A DNA stretch of 64,000 nt from Polydrusus tereticollis (GCA_963920685.1 OY987329.1:99180873-99244872); one strand, 5' to 3'; positions 19,104 to 28,737 are shown, numbered from the stretch's first letter. Numbers and translations are program-made. The notes: generated by a model from the letters alone, not told the origin.

Positions 19104-19976
19104 ATTCCTATGGTTCATAAACAATCCCATACCTGAACGATATGGTTTCAGATATAATCCATTTCCTCTTAGTTTTAAAGTGGCGCCTGTTTTTTCTGCA
19201 TTTGCCTTCTTCACTTCTTTGATGGTGCGAACAATGCCGGCGACGCCACCTGCTAACGAGCCTAAGGCTGACAGACCAGCAAATATTGGTATTAATGGTA
19301 ATACTCCACCAGTTTTAGGAATAGGAATAATCCTAGGTGTGCGAACTTTTCGTTTACCACCTGCTTCGTTTACTGATTTGCGGGCTGCTGTAACGGCTAT
19401 TTTCGATGCATTTAGAATATTCATTTTCTTTCCACCACCTCTTAGCAATTCTGCTCGAATCGGACGTCGAACAGCAGAACCAAAAGCTACTTTCTGCACA
19501 CGCACCCGCTTTCCAGCACGTCGCTTACCAGCTCGCCGCTTCCTCTTGGTAATTTTTGATCTACGACCCTTCCTTTTGCTTGATGACACACCCATACCAA
19601 AACGTTGCTTTGTTTTCATAATGTTTGTTACCAACCACGCAGCACTCTTTTCACCAACGCTAGCGTCTGCAGATTTCACTCGTTTCCAAGCACTTTGCTC
19701 CAACTCGTAATCTGCTTGGTGCCGCTCACTTAAATTGTCTCTATTACGTAAGTAAGCTAAATCGTGCTTCTTACACGCCACGTCTAAAGGATTAATTCCT
19801 TGATCACCTCTTTTCACACGTTTAATCACTTTTGTTCCGGGACCACAATATTGATAACCTGGGATATGCAGCTCCACCGGCAGGTTATTAATTAAGGAGT
19901 TAACAAAGCCTCTTCCAGTTTTAGTCTGTAAACGAGACGATCTACTTCGTCCGGTGATCAGCATCTGAATGACCAT
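19089..19976 (-). CDS. PLA2-domain + pX-like capsid protein
   Basis: 295 aa from ATG 19976. Residues about 38-75 form a parvovirus-VP1-type phospholipase A2 core: the Ca-loop YCGPGT and the catalytic CKKHDLAY (His-Asp pair) are intact. A middle region is very rich in Lys/Arg (KRKRRAGKRRAGKR), like adenovirus core proteins. The C-terminal part has PLIPIFAGLSALGSLAGG, an amphipathic/hydrophobic segment typical of adenoviral pX/pVI-like proteins. In the family such proteins are thought to help membrane penetration and genome packing. The frame is open. First gene of the minus-strand cluster, diverging from the ATPase with only 40 bp between the start codons. Confidence 0.88.
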   Translation of the reverse strand: MVIQMLITGRSRSSRLQTKTGRGFVNSLINNLPVELHIPGYQYCGPGTKVIKRVKRGDQGINPLDVACKKHDLAYLRNRDNLSERHQADYELEQSAWKRVKSADASVGEKSAAWLVTNIMKTKQRFGMGVSSSKRKGRRSKITKRKRRAGKRRAGKRVRVQKVAFGSAVRRPIRAELLRGGGKKMNILNASKIAVTAARKSVNEAGGKRKVRTPRIIPIPKTGGVLPLIPIFAGLSALGSLAGGVAGIVRTIKEVKKANAEKTGATLKLRGNGLYLKPYRSGMGLFMNHRNMSKN

Positions 19977-20016
19977 TTAAGTGAAAAGTTTGCTATAAAG
20001 TATTGATTTTATCAAT

Positions 20017-20715
20017 ATGCGGATAGTACATTTGAAACAAAAATTCCCCATCGATAATCTCGATGAAAAAGTTGGGTGTGGACATGAACAGAAATTGTTA
20101 AGGAAACACGGTCCTTTGCTTCCATCATCCATTCGTGGAATAATAATTGGACCTTCGAATTGTGGCAAAACCAATGTTATGATTTCACTACTTACTCACC
20201 CCTTGGGTCTTCGTTTTGAAAATGTTTATATCTACTCCAAGTCCCTACATCAACCAAAATACGAATATTTGAGGAAAATTCTTACACCCATCAAGGGCCT
20301 TGGTTACTATGCATTCAGTGATGCTTGCAATATTGTGGAACCATCGGACGCAAAGCCTAATTCGATATTTATATTTGATGATGTTATGTGCGAAAAACAG
20401 GATGTCATAAGATCTTATTTTTGTATGGGACGTCACAAAAATGTGGATGCCTTTTATTTGGCTCAAACATATTCACGAGTTCCTAAACAGCTTGTGCGAG
20501 ATAATGCCAACTTTATTATTATGTTTAAACAAGATGAAATGAATATGAGACACGTTTTTTCCGATCATGTATCACCCGACCTGAATTTTACACAATTTCA
20601 GGAAATGTGCTCGAAATGTTGGGATAATAAATATGGATTCTTGGTTATCGATAAAGATAGTGATGTAAATTCGGGAAGATATCGCAAGGGACTTGATAGC
20701 TATATATTTGTTTAA
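20017..20715 (+). CDS. Genome-packaging ATPase (FtsK/HerA superfamily)
   Basis: 232 aa from ATG 20017. Walker A GPSNCGKTN near residue 46-54, Walker B SIFIFDDV near 117-124, then YLAQTYSRVP and DNANFIIMFKQDE, as in Polinton and other PRD1-lineage packaging ATPases. It would pump element DNA into procapsids. The open frame is full length. It is divergent from the PLA2/pX gene across a 40-bp gap and begins the + strand ATPase to integrase block. Confidence 0.94.
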   Translation: MRIVHLKQKFPIDNLDEKVGCGHEQKLLRKHGPLLPSSIRGIIIGPSNCGKTNVMISLLTHPLGLRFENVYIYSKSLHQPKYEYLRKILTPIKGLGYYAFSDACNIVEPSDAKPNSIFIFDDVMCEKQDVIRSYFCMGRHKNVDAFYLAQTYSRVPKQLVRDNANFIIMFKQDEMNMRHVFSDHVSPDLNFTQFQEMCSKCWDNKYGFLVIDKDSDVNSGRYRKGLDSYIFV

Positions 20716-20735
20716 CAGTGATGAATGCATTCATT
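20700..20735 (+). promoter_or_regulatory. Possible core promoter of the DUF8207-like gene
   Basis: TATATATT at 20701-20708 (inside the last ATPase codons) and TCATT at 20731-20735, about 32 bp apart, followed by CACCATGA at 20761. Confidence 0.4.
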
Positions 20736-20764
20736 TCATTGCTGTTCGGTAGTTTGTCAACACC

Positions 20765-21781
20765 ATGAATGAAGAAATTGACTTAAAACGAAAACTAGTG
20801 GAAACGACCAATGCTGTTCGAAAAAAATTTAAGCAATTCAAGGCGGCGAAGACACAAAGTGCGCTCGACTTGGATAAATTTTACGAACCAATCACTAAAC
20901 CACTAACATCTATATCTAATGTAGTAAAGCAACGCCAGCAGCAGCAGCAACCCAAAACCCAAGGAAAGCAATATAGTCGTAGTACTAGCACAATGGAGGA
21001 GCCTGAGGAAATATCCGATCACATATCATCATTTCAATCGTCTACACCGCGGATAAGCCGAAAAGCTCACATCGATACAACACCGAAACGTGATACCAAT
21101 GTTACATTGTTTGAGACACCTTCCCCTTCAAGTTATACAAGTTCACCACCGCTCGACAAGATTCAAGCGTACTTAAATGGCTTAAAAAATAAGCCATCTT
21201 AATACGATACCATTTATGGTGTACATTTTGGTAAAAAACCGAATCACCTTAAAAGATATATTGGTAACCTAGAAGTGCGTTTTCCAAATGGCAAAATTTC
21301 TTTATATAAAAACGGGAAAAATGTTGGTGTATTTGATGGAACGCCTCAACTTTACGATTTGCTTTTTTTAAGAAATCCACCATTTCTAACACAACACGAT
21401 AAAATCGATGATGGTGTGCTACAGAAATACACGGATATTTTAGAACTAACTAGTGCAGCATATGAAAATTATGACAAAAATATGGGTCTACGAGAAACCA
21501 GATTAATGAAATATTTGCATATTATAAAACCACTACTGATGCCGGCGGGCACTAAATCAGGTGGTGCTGTTGTAAAAAATAACATCGCTGAAAAAATAAA
21601 AATACCCAACAAGAAACTACTTTCTTCCAAATCACCTCAATACATTTATTGGAATAAACCAAAGGAGTTGGTTGATCGCTTAAGATTGCTGTGGAGTTCA
21701 AAATTAGCTGGTAATACTGGGCATGACAATGAGATTATGTCAATTGTTGAGGAACTTCGTGAAGAACAAATAATATATTAA
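20765..21781 (+). pseudogene. Conserved Maverick protein resembling DUF8207, split by one in-frame stop
   Basis: Two pieces in the same frame. 20765-21199 has a helical, basic N-terminus, a QQQQQ run and a Ser/Thr-rich middle. 21203-21781 holds the conserved part: an IYG motif right after the stop, then PNGKISLY, DGTPQLYDLLFLRNPP, YTDILELTSAAYENY and a C-terminal YWNKPKELVDRLRLLW segment. A single TAA at 21200-21202 separates them, so this is a nonsense change or programmed readthrough. No enzyme function is known to me for this family; it regularly neighbours the Maverick integrase or ATPase. Family name is from memory and moderately certain. Confidence 0.75.
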
Positions 21782-21809
21782 ATTATGTACCTTGTTTCCT
21801 TTGCTCAGT
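21774..21809 (+). promoter_or_regulatory. TATA + TCAGT initiator of the integrase gene
   Basis: TATATTA at 21774-21780 and TCAGT at 21805-21809; the initiator A at 21807 is about 33 bp from the TATA start. The integrase ATG at 21843 follows with a 36-base leader. Confidence 0.55.
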
Positions 21810-21842
21810 GTCTAATGAGACGTGTTCGCTTCGCTACAAAAT

Positions 21843-22778
21843 ATGGAAGCAAGCAGGGGAAAAATTGAAATTGTTAATGAACTGCACCGGACTGCTAGAA
21901 AAAACTTTATTAGAAGGCGGACGATCATTAAAGGATACAAGGATTTATGGCAAATAGATTTAGCGGAAATGCAACAATATGCTGATGAAAACGATGGTTA
22001 TCGCTACATCCTTGTATGCATCAATTGTTACTCCAAATTTGTGTACACCAGAGCAATCAAAAACAAGACCGGTGCTGAAGTGACCAATGCAATGAAGAGT
22101 ATAATTGAAGAGGCATCATATACACCAGACAATTTACAAAGTGATCAGGGAAAAGAATTCTATAATAGTCGCTTTCAAGCCCTTATGAAAAAATTTAATA
22201 TAAATCATTATTCTACATTTAGCACGAAAAAGGCGGCAATTGTTGAACGTGTTATAAGAACTTTGAAGAGTGCATTATACAAACAATTTTCGACTAGAGG
22301 TTCCTACCGGTGGGTGGAACTATTACCATCAGTAACAAGCGTCTATAATAACACAATGCATCGCACCATCGGCATGAAGCCCAAAAATGTGTTAGAAGAT
22401 ACCCAAATTAGGGCATACGATTATTTAAAGGTTAGACCGAAGAAATATAAATTCCATCTGGGTGATATAGTTCGCATCAGTAAATACCAATCCATATTCG
22501 AAAAGGGGTATACACCTTCATGGTCAACAGAACTCTTCAAAATAGTAAAAAGCAACATCACAAATCCACCTACTTACATACTGGAATCATTAGAAGGTGA
22601 ACCGATTAAAGGTTGTTTCTACGAAGCTGAACTACAAAAGACAACCAACCCAAACGTATATCTTGTTGAAAAAATTCTTAGAAAACGTCAGAAAAATCAC
22701 ATCGATCAATTGTTTGTAAAATGGTTGGGTTTCCCTAATCCATTTAATTCTTGGATAGATAAGTCTGATATTGTTTAA
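21843..22778 (+). CDS. Polinton integrase (DDE, retroviral type) with C-terminal chromodomain
   Basis: 311 aa from ATG 21843 (MEASRGK); the frame extends seven codons upstream without an ATG. The rve core has the three acidic residues in WQIDLAEM, LQSDQGKEF and AIVERVIRTLK with the expected spacing. An SH3-like KFHLGDIVRIS segment follows. The last ~45 residues form a chromodomain (YLVEKILRKR, FVKWLGFP, SWIDKSDI). It cuts and joins the element ends, giving the 6-bp GATGGT duplication seen here; the chromodomain may guide integration to modified histones. The gene is intact. Confidence 0.95.
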   Translation: MEASRGKIEIVNELHRTARKNFIRRRTIIKGYKDLWQIDLAEMQQYADENDGYRYILVCINCYSKFVYTRAIKNKTGAEVTNAMKSIIEEASYTPDNLQSDQGKEFYNSRFQALMKKFNINHYSTFSTKKAAIVERVIRTLKSALYKQFSTRGSYRWVELLPSVTSVYNNTMHRTIGMKPKNVLEDTQIRAYDYLKVRPKKYKFHLGDIVRISKYQSIFEKGYTPSWSTELFKIVKSNITNPPTYILESLEGEPIKGCFYEAELQKTTNPNVYLVEKILRKRQKNHIDQLFVKWLGFPNPFNSWIDKSDIV

Positions 22779-23040
22779 GTACTTAATGTAGTTTATAAAA
22801 TATTTTTCCAGAAAATAGATAACACTTATTGTAAAATTAGCACATGTATCTTTTATTTTAATATTTCCCTTCCCAGATTGGTTTAAATAATAAGATAAAT
22901 AAACAATCAAATCGGTTTATTATCATAAAAGCATTACAATAAAGACCTTAAGAACTAAACTTAGGTGATTGCTATAACAATACAATTACCAAAGTATTTT
23001 GTTACTTTTTCCTTCTATTTATCATGATAAAACCTTCTGT
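22779..23040. other. Convergent 3' spacer
   Basis: Short AT-rich stretch between integrase and the minus-strand coiled-coil gene; AATAAA-type words near 22897. No gene seen. Confidence 0.5.
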
Positions 23041-23493
23041 CTACTTTCCGAATGTAAATTCTGGATGAAAATTTCTATCAACTTTTTCTTTAGTTTTCTG
23101 TACTTTCTCCTTTAAGTGATTTATTTCTTCATTCAATACAGCGAATCTCCGAGAAATATCTGTATTCAATCCTATGATTTTTCGCTCAAAAAATTGTATA
23201 ACATTCTTACTAATTTCGTCAGCAACTTGTATGCGCAGATCTGATAATTTCTTAACAATTACAGCAGTTAGTTGTATACGCAGGAGATCACGTTGAGTGA
23301 GAACATATTCTTGAGTAGCAGCATCATTTGGTTTTTTAGGTGATGCAACATTCTCTAGGGATTTTCCTTGCATATCATACTGATCATCGAGAGTAAGCCT
23401 GAATCCATTTCCAGGTGGTCCACGTAAAAACCGACATTTTTCATTGGTTTTCTTACGTCCAAACTTATCAACTGTGCTGTTACTTCAACTCAT
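23041..23493 (-). pseudogene. Coiled-coil Polinton protein with an early in-frame stop
   Basis: The conserved frame reads back to 23484 with STVDKFGRKK, CRFLRGPPGNGFRLT and DDQYDMQGKSL, then a long C-terminal coiled coil with heptads (LNEEINHLKEKVQKTKEKV). An ATG at 23491-23493 is in frame but is followed at codon 3 by TGA (23485-23487). Either the gene is broken by this stop or it uses the internal ATG at 23373 for a 110-aa product. The VDKFGR / GPPG.GF / YDMQ.K pattern is familiar from Mavericks. A trimeric fibre-like or virion role is inferred from the coiled coil. Confidence 0.65.
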
Positions 23494-23795
23494 CCTTAAC
23501 TTAAACTAAACTAATTTGCTATTTTACCTTCTACTTATATAACTTCATAAGGTTTTCATCTTACAAACGCTTATATAGGGTTTGTTATGTTGGGAAAAAT
23601 AAAACAATGCTTTTGCTACAAACAATTTATTTCCTATCGGTTTTATTTATATATATTAAACCATAACATTTATTTTTAAACATGACCATTATTTATAATA
23701 ATATATACATATATATATATTATATATTATACTGGTTTATGGAAATACAGTTCAGAACATGTTTTTACAAACAAAAGTTGTTCCAATAAGTAATT
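23494..23795. other. AT-rich spacer with TATATA microsatellite
   Basis: No gene seen; includes a TA-rich run at about 23697-23730. Confidence 0.5.
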
Positions 23796-24224
23796 TTACT
23801 TTTCTTGATCTTCTACTTTGTCCATTATTTCACAACCATTTGCACCATCGCTGCGGATGACTACACCATCTTTTACGATATAAGTAATATCGTCGGGATC
23901 CACATAATCAACCAAATTAAATTTTGTTACCAAATCACTTGCTAGATCTGGTATATGAATGACAAACTTGGCAAGATCATTATCAATCATTTCAGCACAA
24001 AATTCACTCAGGTTTATGGATCCGTAGAGATATTGTCCACATAGATGCGCACCAGCCATAAAATTGATTGCATCACGCACATACTTTCTGTACTGACAGC
24101 CAGTTGAATCCAAACAGGAACCATCAAACATTGAAAACTGTAGTATATCTTGAGCCATACGTCTTAATTTGCATGCTAACCAACTTATATACGTATCTTG
24201 TTTTTCAGCAACATTGTCATACAT
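23796..24224 (-). CDS. Unknown Polinton protein, 142 aa
   Basis: ATG 24224 (MYDNVAEKQD). Acidic, mostly helical prediction at the N-terminus (WLACKLRRMAQDILQF), with five cysteines and a C-terminal DPDDITYIVKDGVVIRSDG. No family recognised. Open frame; lies between the coiled-coil and OB-fold-like genes on the same strand, so it probably belongs to the same expression group. Confidence 0.6.
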   Translation of the reverse strand: MYDNVAEKQDTYISWLACKLRRMAQDILQFSMFDGSCLDSTGCQYRKYVRDAINFMAGAHLCGQYLYGSINLSEFCAEMIDNDLAKFVIHIPDLASDLVTKFNLVDYVDPDDITYIVKDGVVIRSDGANGCEIMDKVEDQEK

Positions 24225-24349
24225 CTACAATAGAATAATGAGATTGTGATTGTGTTTTCTGATACTAGGTATTACACTTTTCTTACATTATCAATTAAAA
24301 TTAAAAATACGATAAACTATATATTAAAATATTCTTTACACAACATTGT

Positions 24350-24709
24350 TTATTCTAAACACCCAAAATTTAATAATGCTCTAGTATTACCCCCAGAAAA
24401 TACATGTGAGCTTTGCCCCAAATATGTTAGGGTAAATTTATCACATGATTTATTCATTATGTCAACAGTTGCCTCTGATAATGTTTCAGCAACACGCTTG
24501 GGTAAGAAACTTTCAAATGTTACATTATGTGTTTTATCATATAAAGTAACAACAATACTTTTACCAAAACGTGTTGAAACAAATATTATCTGTTTTATGA
24601 TATAAATTTTTCCCACTGTTAGTGTTGAAATTTTTCGGTGCTCGAGAAATTCAACATCCTTGTTTATCATATTATTAATTTCAGCCAAAGTCTGCTGTGA
24701 AAGACTCAT
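24350..24709 (-). CDS. Possible OB-fold (SSB-like) Polinton protein
   Basis: 119 aa from ATG 24709 (MSLSQQTLAE); upstream in-frame codons lack ATG. The segment ISTLTVGKIYIIKQI..VSTRFGKSIVVTLYD..., then FLPKRVAETLSE and a closing FTLTYLGQS alternates beta strands as in small Maverick proteins that look like OB-fold single-strand DNA binders. A replication accessory role beside the polymerase is inferred. Last gene before the right TIR. Confidence 0.65.
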   Translation of the reverse strand: MSLSQQTLAEINNMINKDVEFLEHRKISTLTVGKIYIIKQIIFVSTRFGKSIVVTLYDKTHNVTFESFLPKRVAETLSEATVDIMNKSCDKFTLTYLGQSSHVFSGGNTRALLNFGCLE

Positions 24710-24814
24710 TATTGAAATATGTAATAAAATACCTTTAATAACTTTCACAAAACACACCACAAACACAATATTTCTATTCAACTTTCAAGGCAACAGTTAT
24801 CAATGCCTGTGTGA

Positions 24815-24848
24815 CTATGCGGCTCTGTAGGAAAGGGACCTTTTTATA
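24815..24848 (-). promoter_or_regulatory. Core promoter of the OB-fold-like gene
   Basis: Minus strand TATAAAAA at 24841-24848, with TCA+C initiator-like bases near 24815, about 31 bp downstream. It faces inward directly beside the right TIR and its receptor-type sites, mirroring the polymerase promoter at the other end. Confidence 0.5.
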
Positions 24849-24900
24849 GGATAAATTTTCGAGGTAATGGAGGGGGAATAATACCACAAACAATGCACGC

Positions 24901-25170
24901 TCAAGGTCATGCAACATCAAGGTCATAAAACTTCAAGGTACATTTTCAAGGTCAAGGTGATACCAACACCTGTGTTCAAGGTCAAGGTCATATGACGTAA
25001 ATTTTCAAGGTCAAGGTGATACCAACACCTGCGTTCAAGGTCAAGGTCAAGGTGATACCAACACCTGCGTTCAAGGTCAAGGTCATGTGACATCATTGAA
25101 CACCTGCGTTCAAGGTCATGTGACGTCAGAGGAGTGGGGGGTGACAACGAAAGTGTATTAATCCTCTACT
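24901..25170 (-). repeat. Right terminal inverted repeat of the Polinton
   Basis: Inverted copy of 3560-3829. The only differences are one transition in an ACGCAGG unit and one change that restores a full CCTTGACCTTGA word, so this copy holds one more receptor-type site. CRE palindrome TGACGTCA at 25121-25128. Confidence 0.95.
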
Positions 25171-25176
25171 GATGGT
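25171..25176. repeat. 6-bp target-site duplication, right copy (GATGGT)
   Basis: Exact repeat of 3554-3559. Confidence 0.95.
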
Positions 25177-26463
25177 TACGGTGAGTATGACAGTTAGTGT
25201 TGCCGCCGAGACGAGAGATTCTCGTCTCTCGTCTGGTCTCGCTCTCTCTCGACGAGACGAGAGAGATATCTTCTCTCGAATAAAGTTCCTAGACGAGACA
25301 AGAGAAAGACCCTCTCTGGTCGAGAAATTCTCGTCTCTCTCGATCTCTCTTGAACAAAAAATGTTGGTTTTATAATTTATTGTGAGTGTTTGCATTAACA
25401 TACTAAACAGTTGAGCCGTTATTCATGCTTTTTACATTTTTTTTTTCGTTAAAAAATATGCAAAAATTGTGATGTTTATTTGCTTTGAAAATAAGTACTA
25501 TTTATTGTAAACTCTAAGTATTTGTGGAAAGAGTAAAATTAGCATATAACAAGAAATTAAAATTTTTTTAGAGTAATAGGCACGATACGCCATTTTAAAT
25601 TAATATTTAATAGATGTTATATAGGGAGGTTTTAGATGAATGAAATATTTTTCAGAAGCTTTTTAGATTTTCATGAATACCTGAACTAAATATACGAAAT
25701 GAAGGAAAAAACGATAAAAAGGGTATATGTCTTTATGGCAATAATTTAATGGGTTTGCATTTTCTGGTTGGGCATTTATATGGTTTTTTTTTAATATATT
25801 GATATTTTTTATATTTTTGAAATAAATATAAATAAATAAATACATAAAGGCGTATTTATTCATTTATATTTATTTTAGAAATATAAAAAAATAAATATAT
25901 TTAAAAGAAAATATATAAATGCGAAATCAGAGTATGGTGAAAAATGCAATCTTACCATTGTCCTATCTTCCTATATAAAAATAATAAAACGCCAATTTTA
26001 AGCATTAGTTTTTACTCTGAAGAGTCCGAAATAATTGCAACATGTGACATAAAAATCCTAATGAACTAAAAAATATAAAACAGTTACTTAGATACAAAAA
26101 GGGTTGATATCATGATGTACAAAAAGAAAGTTAACTTGAAAAAAAATTTACAGTCCTTTACAAAGAAGCAACCGGGGAGGACATTGAAAATGCCGAAGCA
26201 GAGTGCAACGCTTGTGACTATTGTCAGATTTGAGATCTGCAAAAACTCATAGATTTGAATGTAATATTTAGGTAGTTGATATAAGTTTTATTGATTCATA
26301 ATATAAAAAATAGTAAAATAAAGGTTATACACTCTAGCGCGCCTCTAACTCTCGACTTGGTCTGATCCGGTCGTCCTTCGTCCCTTCTCCCTTCCCCGTC
26401 ATCATCGGGCCATCGGCTCGGCGGCGGCGGTTCGCGTAGTTCCGCTTGCGGATCATTTTAAGT
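25177..26463. other. Host DNA with GAGACGAGA-rich block, no gene
   Basis: 25200-25355 is dominated by GAGACGAGAG/CTCTCGTCTC words in both orientations; a similar block recurs at about 26985-27055, bracketing AT-rich DNA. This may be an unclassified non-autonomous element but its ends are not clear. No gene seen. Confidence 0.4.
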
Positions 26464-26605
26464 ATTAGTTCATATAGATGCGAATCACGAATTGCGAATT
26501 GTAAATAATGCTCTGATTGGTCAATTTCAAATATTTCAAAGAAATTGACCAATCAGAGCATTATTCGCAATTCGCCAGTCGTGATTCGCATCTATATGAA
26601 CTAAG
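26464..26605. mobile_element. Near-perfect hairpin MITE, about 140 bp
   Basis: TTAGTTCATATAGATGCGAA... folds back on ...TTCGCATCTATATGAACTAA with arms of about 65 bp and a short loop near AAATATTTCAAA (about 26525-26540). A few mismatches only. No coding capacity. Confidence 0.8.
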
Positions 26606-27374
26606 TCTAATTCGGTGTCGTTAAACTGTGTGACGTATGGGACAAATGCAACACAAGAACTTCGTTGAATTCCGTACCCATACTAACGTACCCGTGCGAT
26701 AATATAAACATTTTCAATGTTAAAACCTTTATTACTTACATTTAATTAATATTTATACAGTAAGTCTCAGAAGTAGTCTAAATTGATTTAAAATTCAGCG
26801 GTGTGTTGTTTGGAAAACGCTCGGACACGGCGATTTTAGTTTATTTTCTTGCATCTTTTAAGTGTTATCAGTGAATATAACAAAATATTTGTTACTAGTA
26901 GCCATGTATTAAATAAGTTACCATAGATCGTCTAGATCGTACTGAGTTTACCTTTTTTATACTTGAAATTTGGTTTAAATCACGAGAGAAGCACGACGAG
27001 ACGAGAGAAAGTGTTCTCTCTCTCGAGCGAGAGAAGCCTCCTGTCATCGGGACGAGAAAATTTCCTTGTGTGTAATTCCATACCTGAAAATTGAGAGTAT
27101 TACAACTGACATAGTTGATAGTTGATTATTGTTGAACGAAATCATTATGAAAAATTAAAAAAGGTCTGCAACTGTCTCTTCAGTGAGAAAACGAATGTAT
27201 AATAAATTCCCATTTTATGTATAAAAGTGACTTTGTCCTGATTTTTCATCTCCTTTTAGCCCCACCCTTTAACTCCACACACGGGTTTAACCTCCTCCGC
27301 CGGCTCTGGGTGCATGCGAAGTTGAAAATTTTAGCAAGAGATTAAAAATATAGACACAACAGAAATAGAGAAAA
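26606..27374. other. Host intergenic DNA
   Basis: No gene seen; contains the second GAGACGAGA block near 26985-27055. Confidence 0.5.
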
Positions 27375-27520
27375 GTGGGTTAAAATCCGGAGATCGCGGT
27401 GGCAAAGCAATGGGACCACTACGACCTACCTATCCATCTGTTTGGATACTGTTCATTGCGGAAATTAGTGACACCTCTTCCATAATGGGCCGGAGCACCA
27501 TCATGTTATGAAACATCATT
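27375..27520 (-). pseudogene. Mariner-like transposase fragment
   Basis: The minus-strand frame reads DGAPAHYGRGVTNFRNEQ, then YPNRWIGRSGP and LPPRSPDF, the region between the second Asp and the last catalytic acid of insect mariner-like DDE transposases. Only this piece remains. Confidence 0.7.
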
Positions 27521-28737
27521 TGCAAATATTAGAATTGTAGACAAAAACGAAATTTGGCGTGGTCTTCAAAAATTTTCGCTTGCTCCGCTGTTCTTGCGCC
27601 TTGTGCGCCCTTGCCAACCGTGACTGACAACCCGCCACTTTGTTTTGTACTTCCATTGGCATTAATTATAAATACTGAATATCTTGCTCACTCCAATACT
27701 GATACCGATGTATTATGTTGTATAGTCACCGAAACAAAATTATGAAAATAACACTAGCTCTACTGCTAAAGTAAATACTCGATCCCACAAAATACTGGTA
27801 TACAGATTGAGGCACACAATTACCAGGGCTTAAATTGCCACATATCAGAAGCAACTTGACTTTTAATTCCGCCACAGTTGGGAATTTCAAATTGCTTTAA
27901 ATCCAGTTTAAAGTTGTTATCTCGTAAGCCAAGCGCGGCAAAGCTGGTTTACCTACACAGCTTTTAATTATTTACTATTTTCCTGCATAATTTGACGTAA
28001 ATGAATAAAAGTATATATGAGTTAAATACACTCTTTTATTTTTGGTTCTAATTCGAAATCACAAATAATTATAAAATTCTTGGAAAATAAAAGTAGGTAG
28101 ATATACATAAACAATGCTAATGCTTTTATCCTGGTTTAGATAACAAACCTATCAATGACAATCTCTAGTATAAAATTTCTATAGTAACAGTTCAGGTGAT
28201 GTGTTTAATTAAGTTGGAGTAGCTAATATTTTTCGATCATGGGTAAGTGCACCTAACAACAAACGATTGTAACTACAGATTAGATTTGTAATAAATTAGT
28301 TATTAATAATTAAATCCATTATGGAAGTAAAGTAATTTTTAATCTATTTAGAGGAGTTTTTCACAATATTCATTTGTGGAGAAGACACCCTCCTCACTAA
28401 GTAGCACATAAATTAGTTACCGTATGATTTTCTAATATCTTACCTTAATGTTAAAATTTCAAATATTATACGTTTGCTTTACAAAATGTGCTCTGTTTGT
28501 TTTGTTTTTTTGTTTTCATATTTTTTAAGAGATTATTGCTTGATGCATAACTTTGTGTCTACAAATAAATAATATTATATTAAAATTCAAACGGATTAAT
28601 TAATTCAGATTCCGAAAGCATTCCATGTGCTTACCAGACACCCTGTATAAAAGTTTTTTATACATACATTAAATATTTCTTATTTCTTATTATGCCTTCA
28701 TAATAAAACTTGTATGTTCTTGTGTAGTTTATTTATA
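27521..28737. other. Host intergenic DNA with a possible first exon
   Basis: No domain-bearing gene. ATGGGTAAGT at 28239-28248 (start codon one base before a strong splice donor), with TATAAAAT near 28169 upstream, could be a first coding exon of an unseen gene, but this is weak. Confidence 0.3.

Larger units (their letters stand above)
3560..25170. mobile_element. Polinton/Maverick (adintovirus-like) element, 21.6 kb
   Basis: Complete from end to end: 270-bp terminal inverted repeats starting with AG, 6-bp GATGGT target duplications on both sides, and the family's hallmark genes (protein-primed polymerase B, retroviral-type integrase with chromodomain, FtsK/HerA packaging ATPase, adenain-type protease, double jelly-roll capsid and penton). 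The TIR copies differ at 2 of 270 positions, so insertion looks recent. Yet the polymerase and capsid genes each carry two frameshifts, the protease and a zinc-protein gene one each, and two other genes a stop codon. Integrase, ATPase, penton and the PLA2/pX gene are open. Gene order is + (polymerase side), mixed accessory region, minus capsid cluster, + ATPase to integrase, then three minus genes. Confidence 0.97.

Noticed and set aside
19180..19710. + strand frame of 176 codons opposite the PLA2/pX gene
   Set aside because: Shadow of a gene with clear PLA2 and pX motifs on the minus strand.
25200..27055. A single hAT-like element bounded by GAGACGAGA blocks
   Set aside because: No matching terminal repeats or target duplication could be fixed, so I only describe the blocks.
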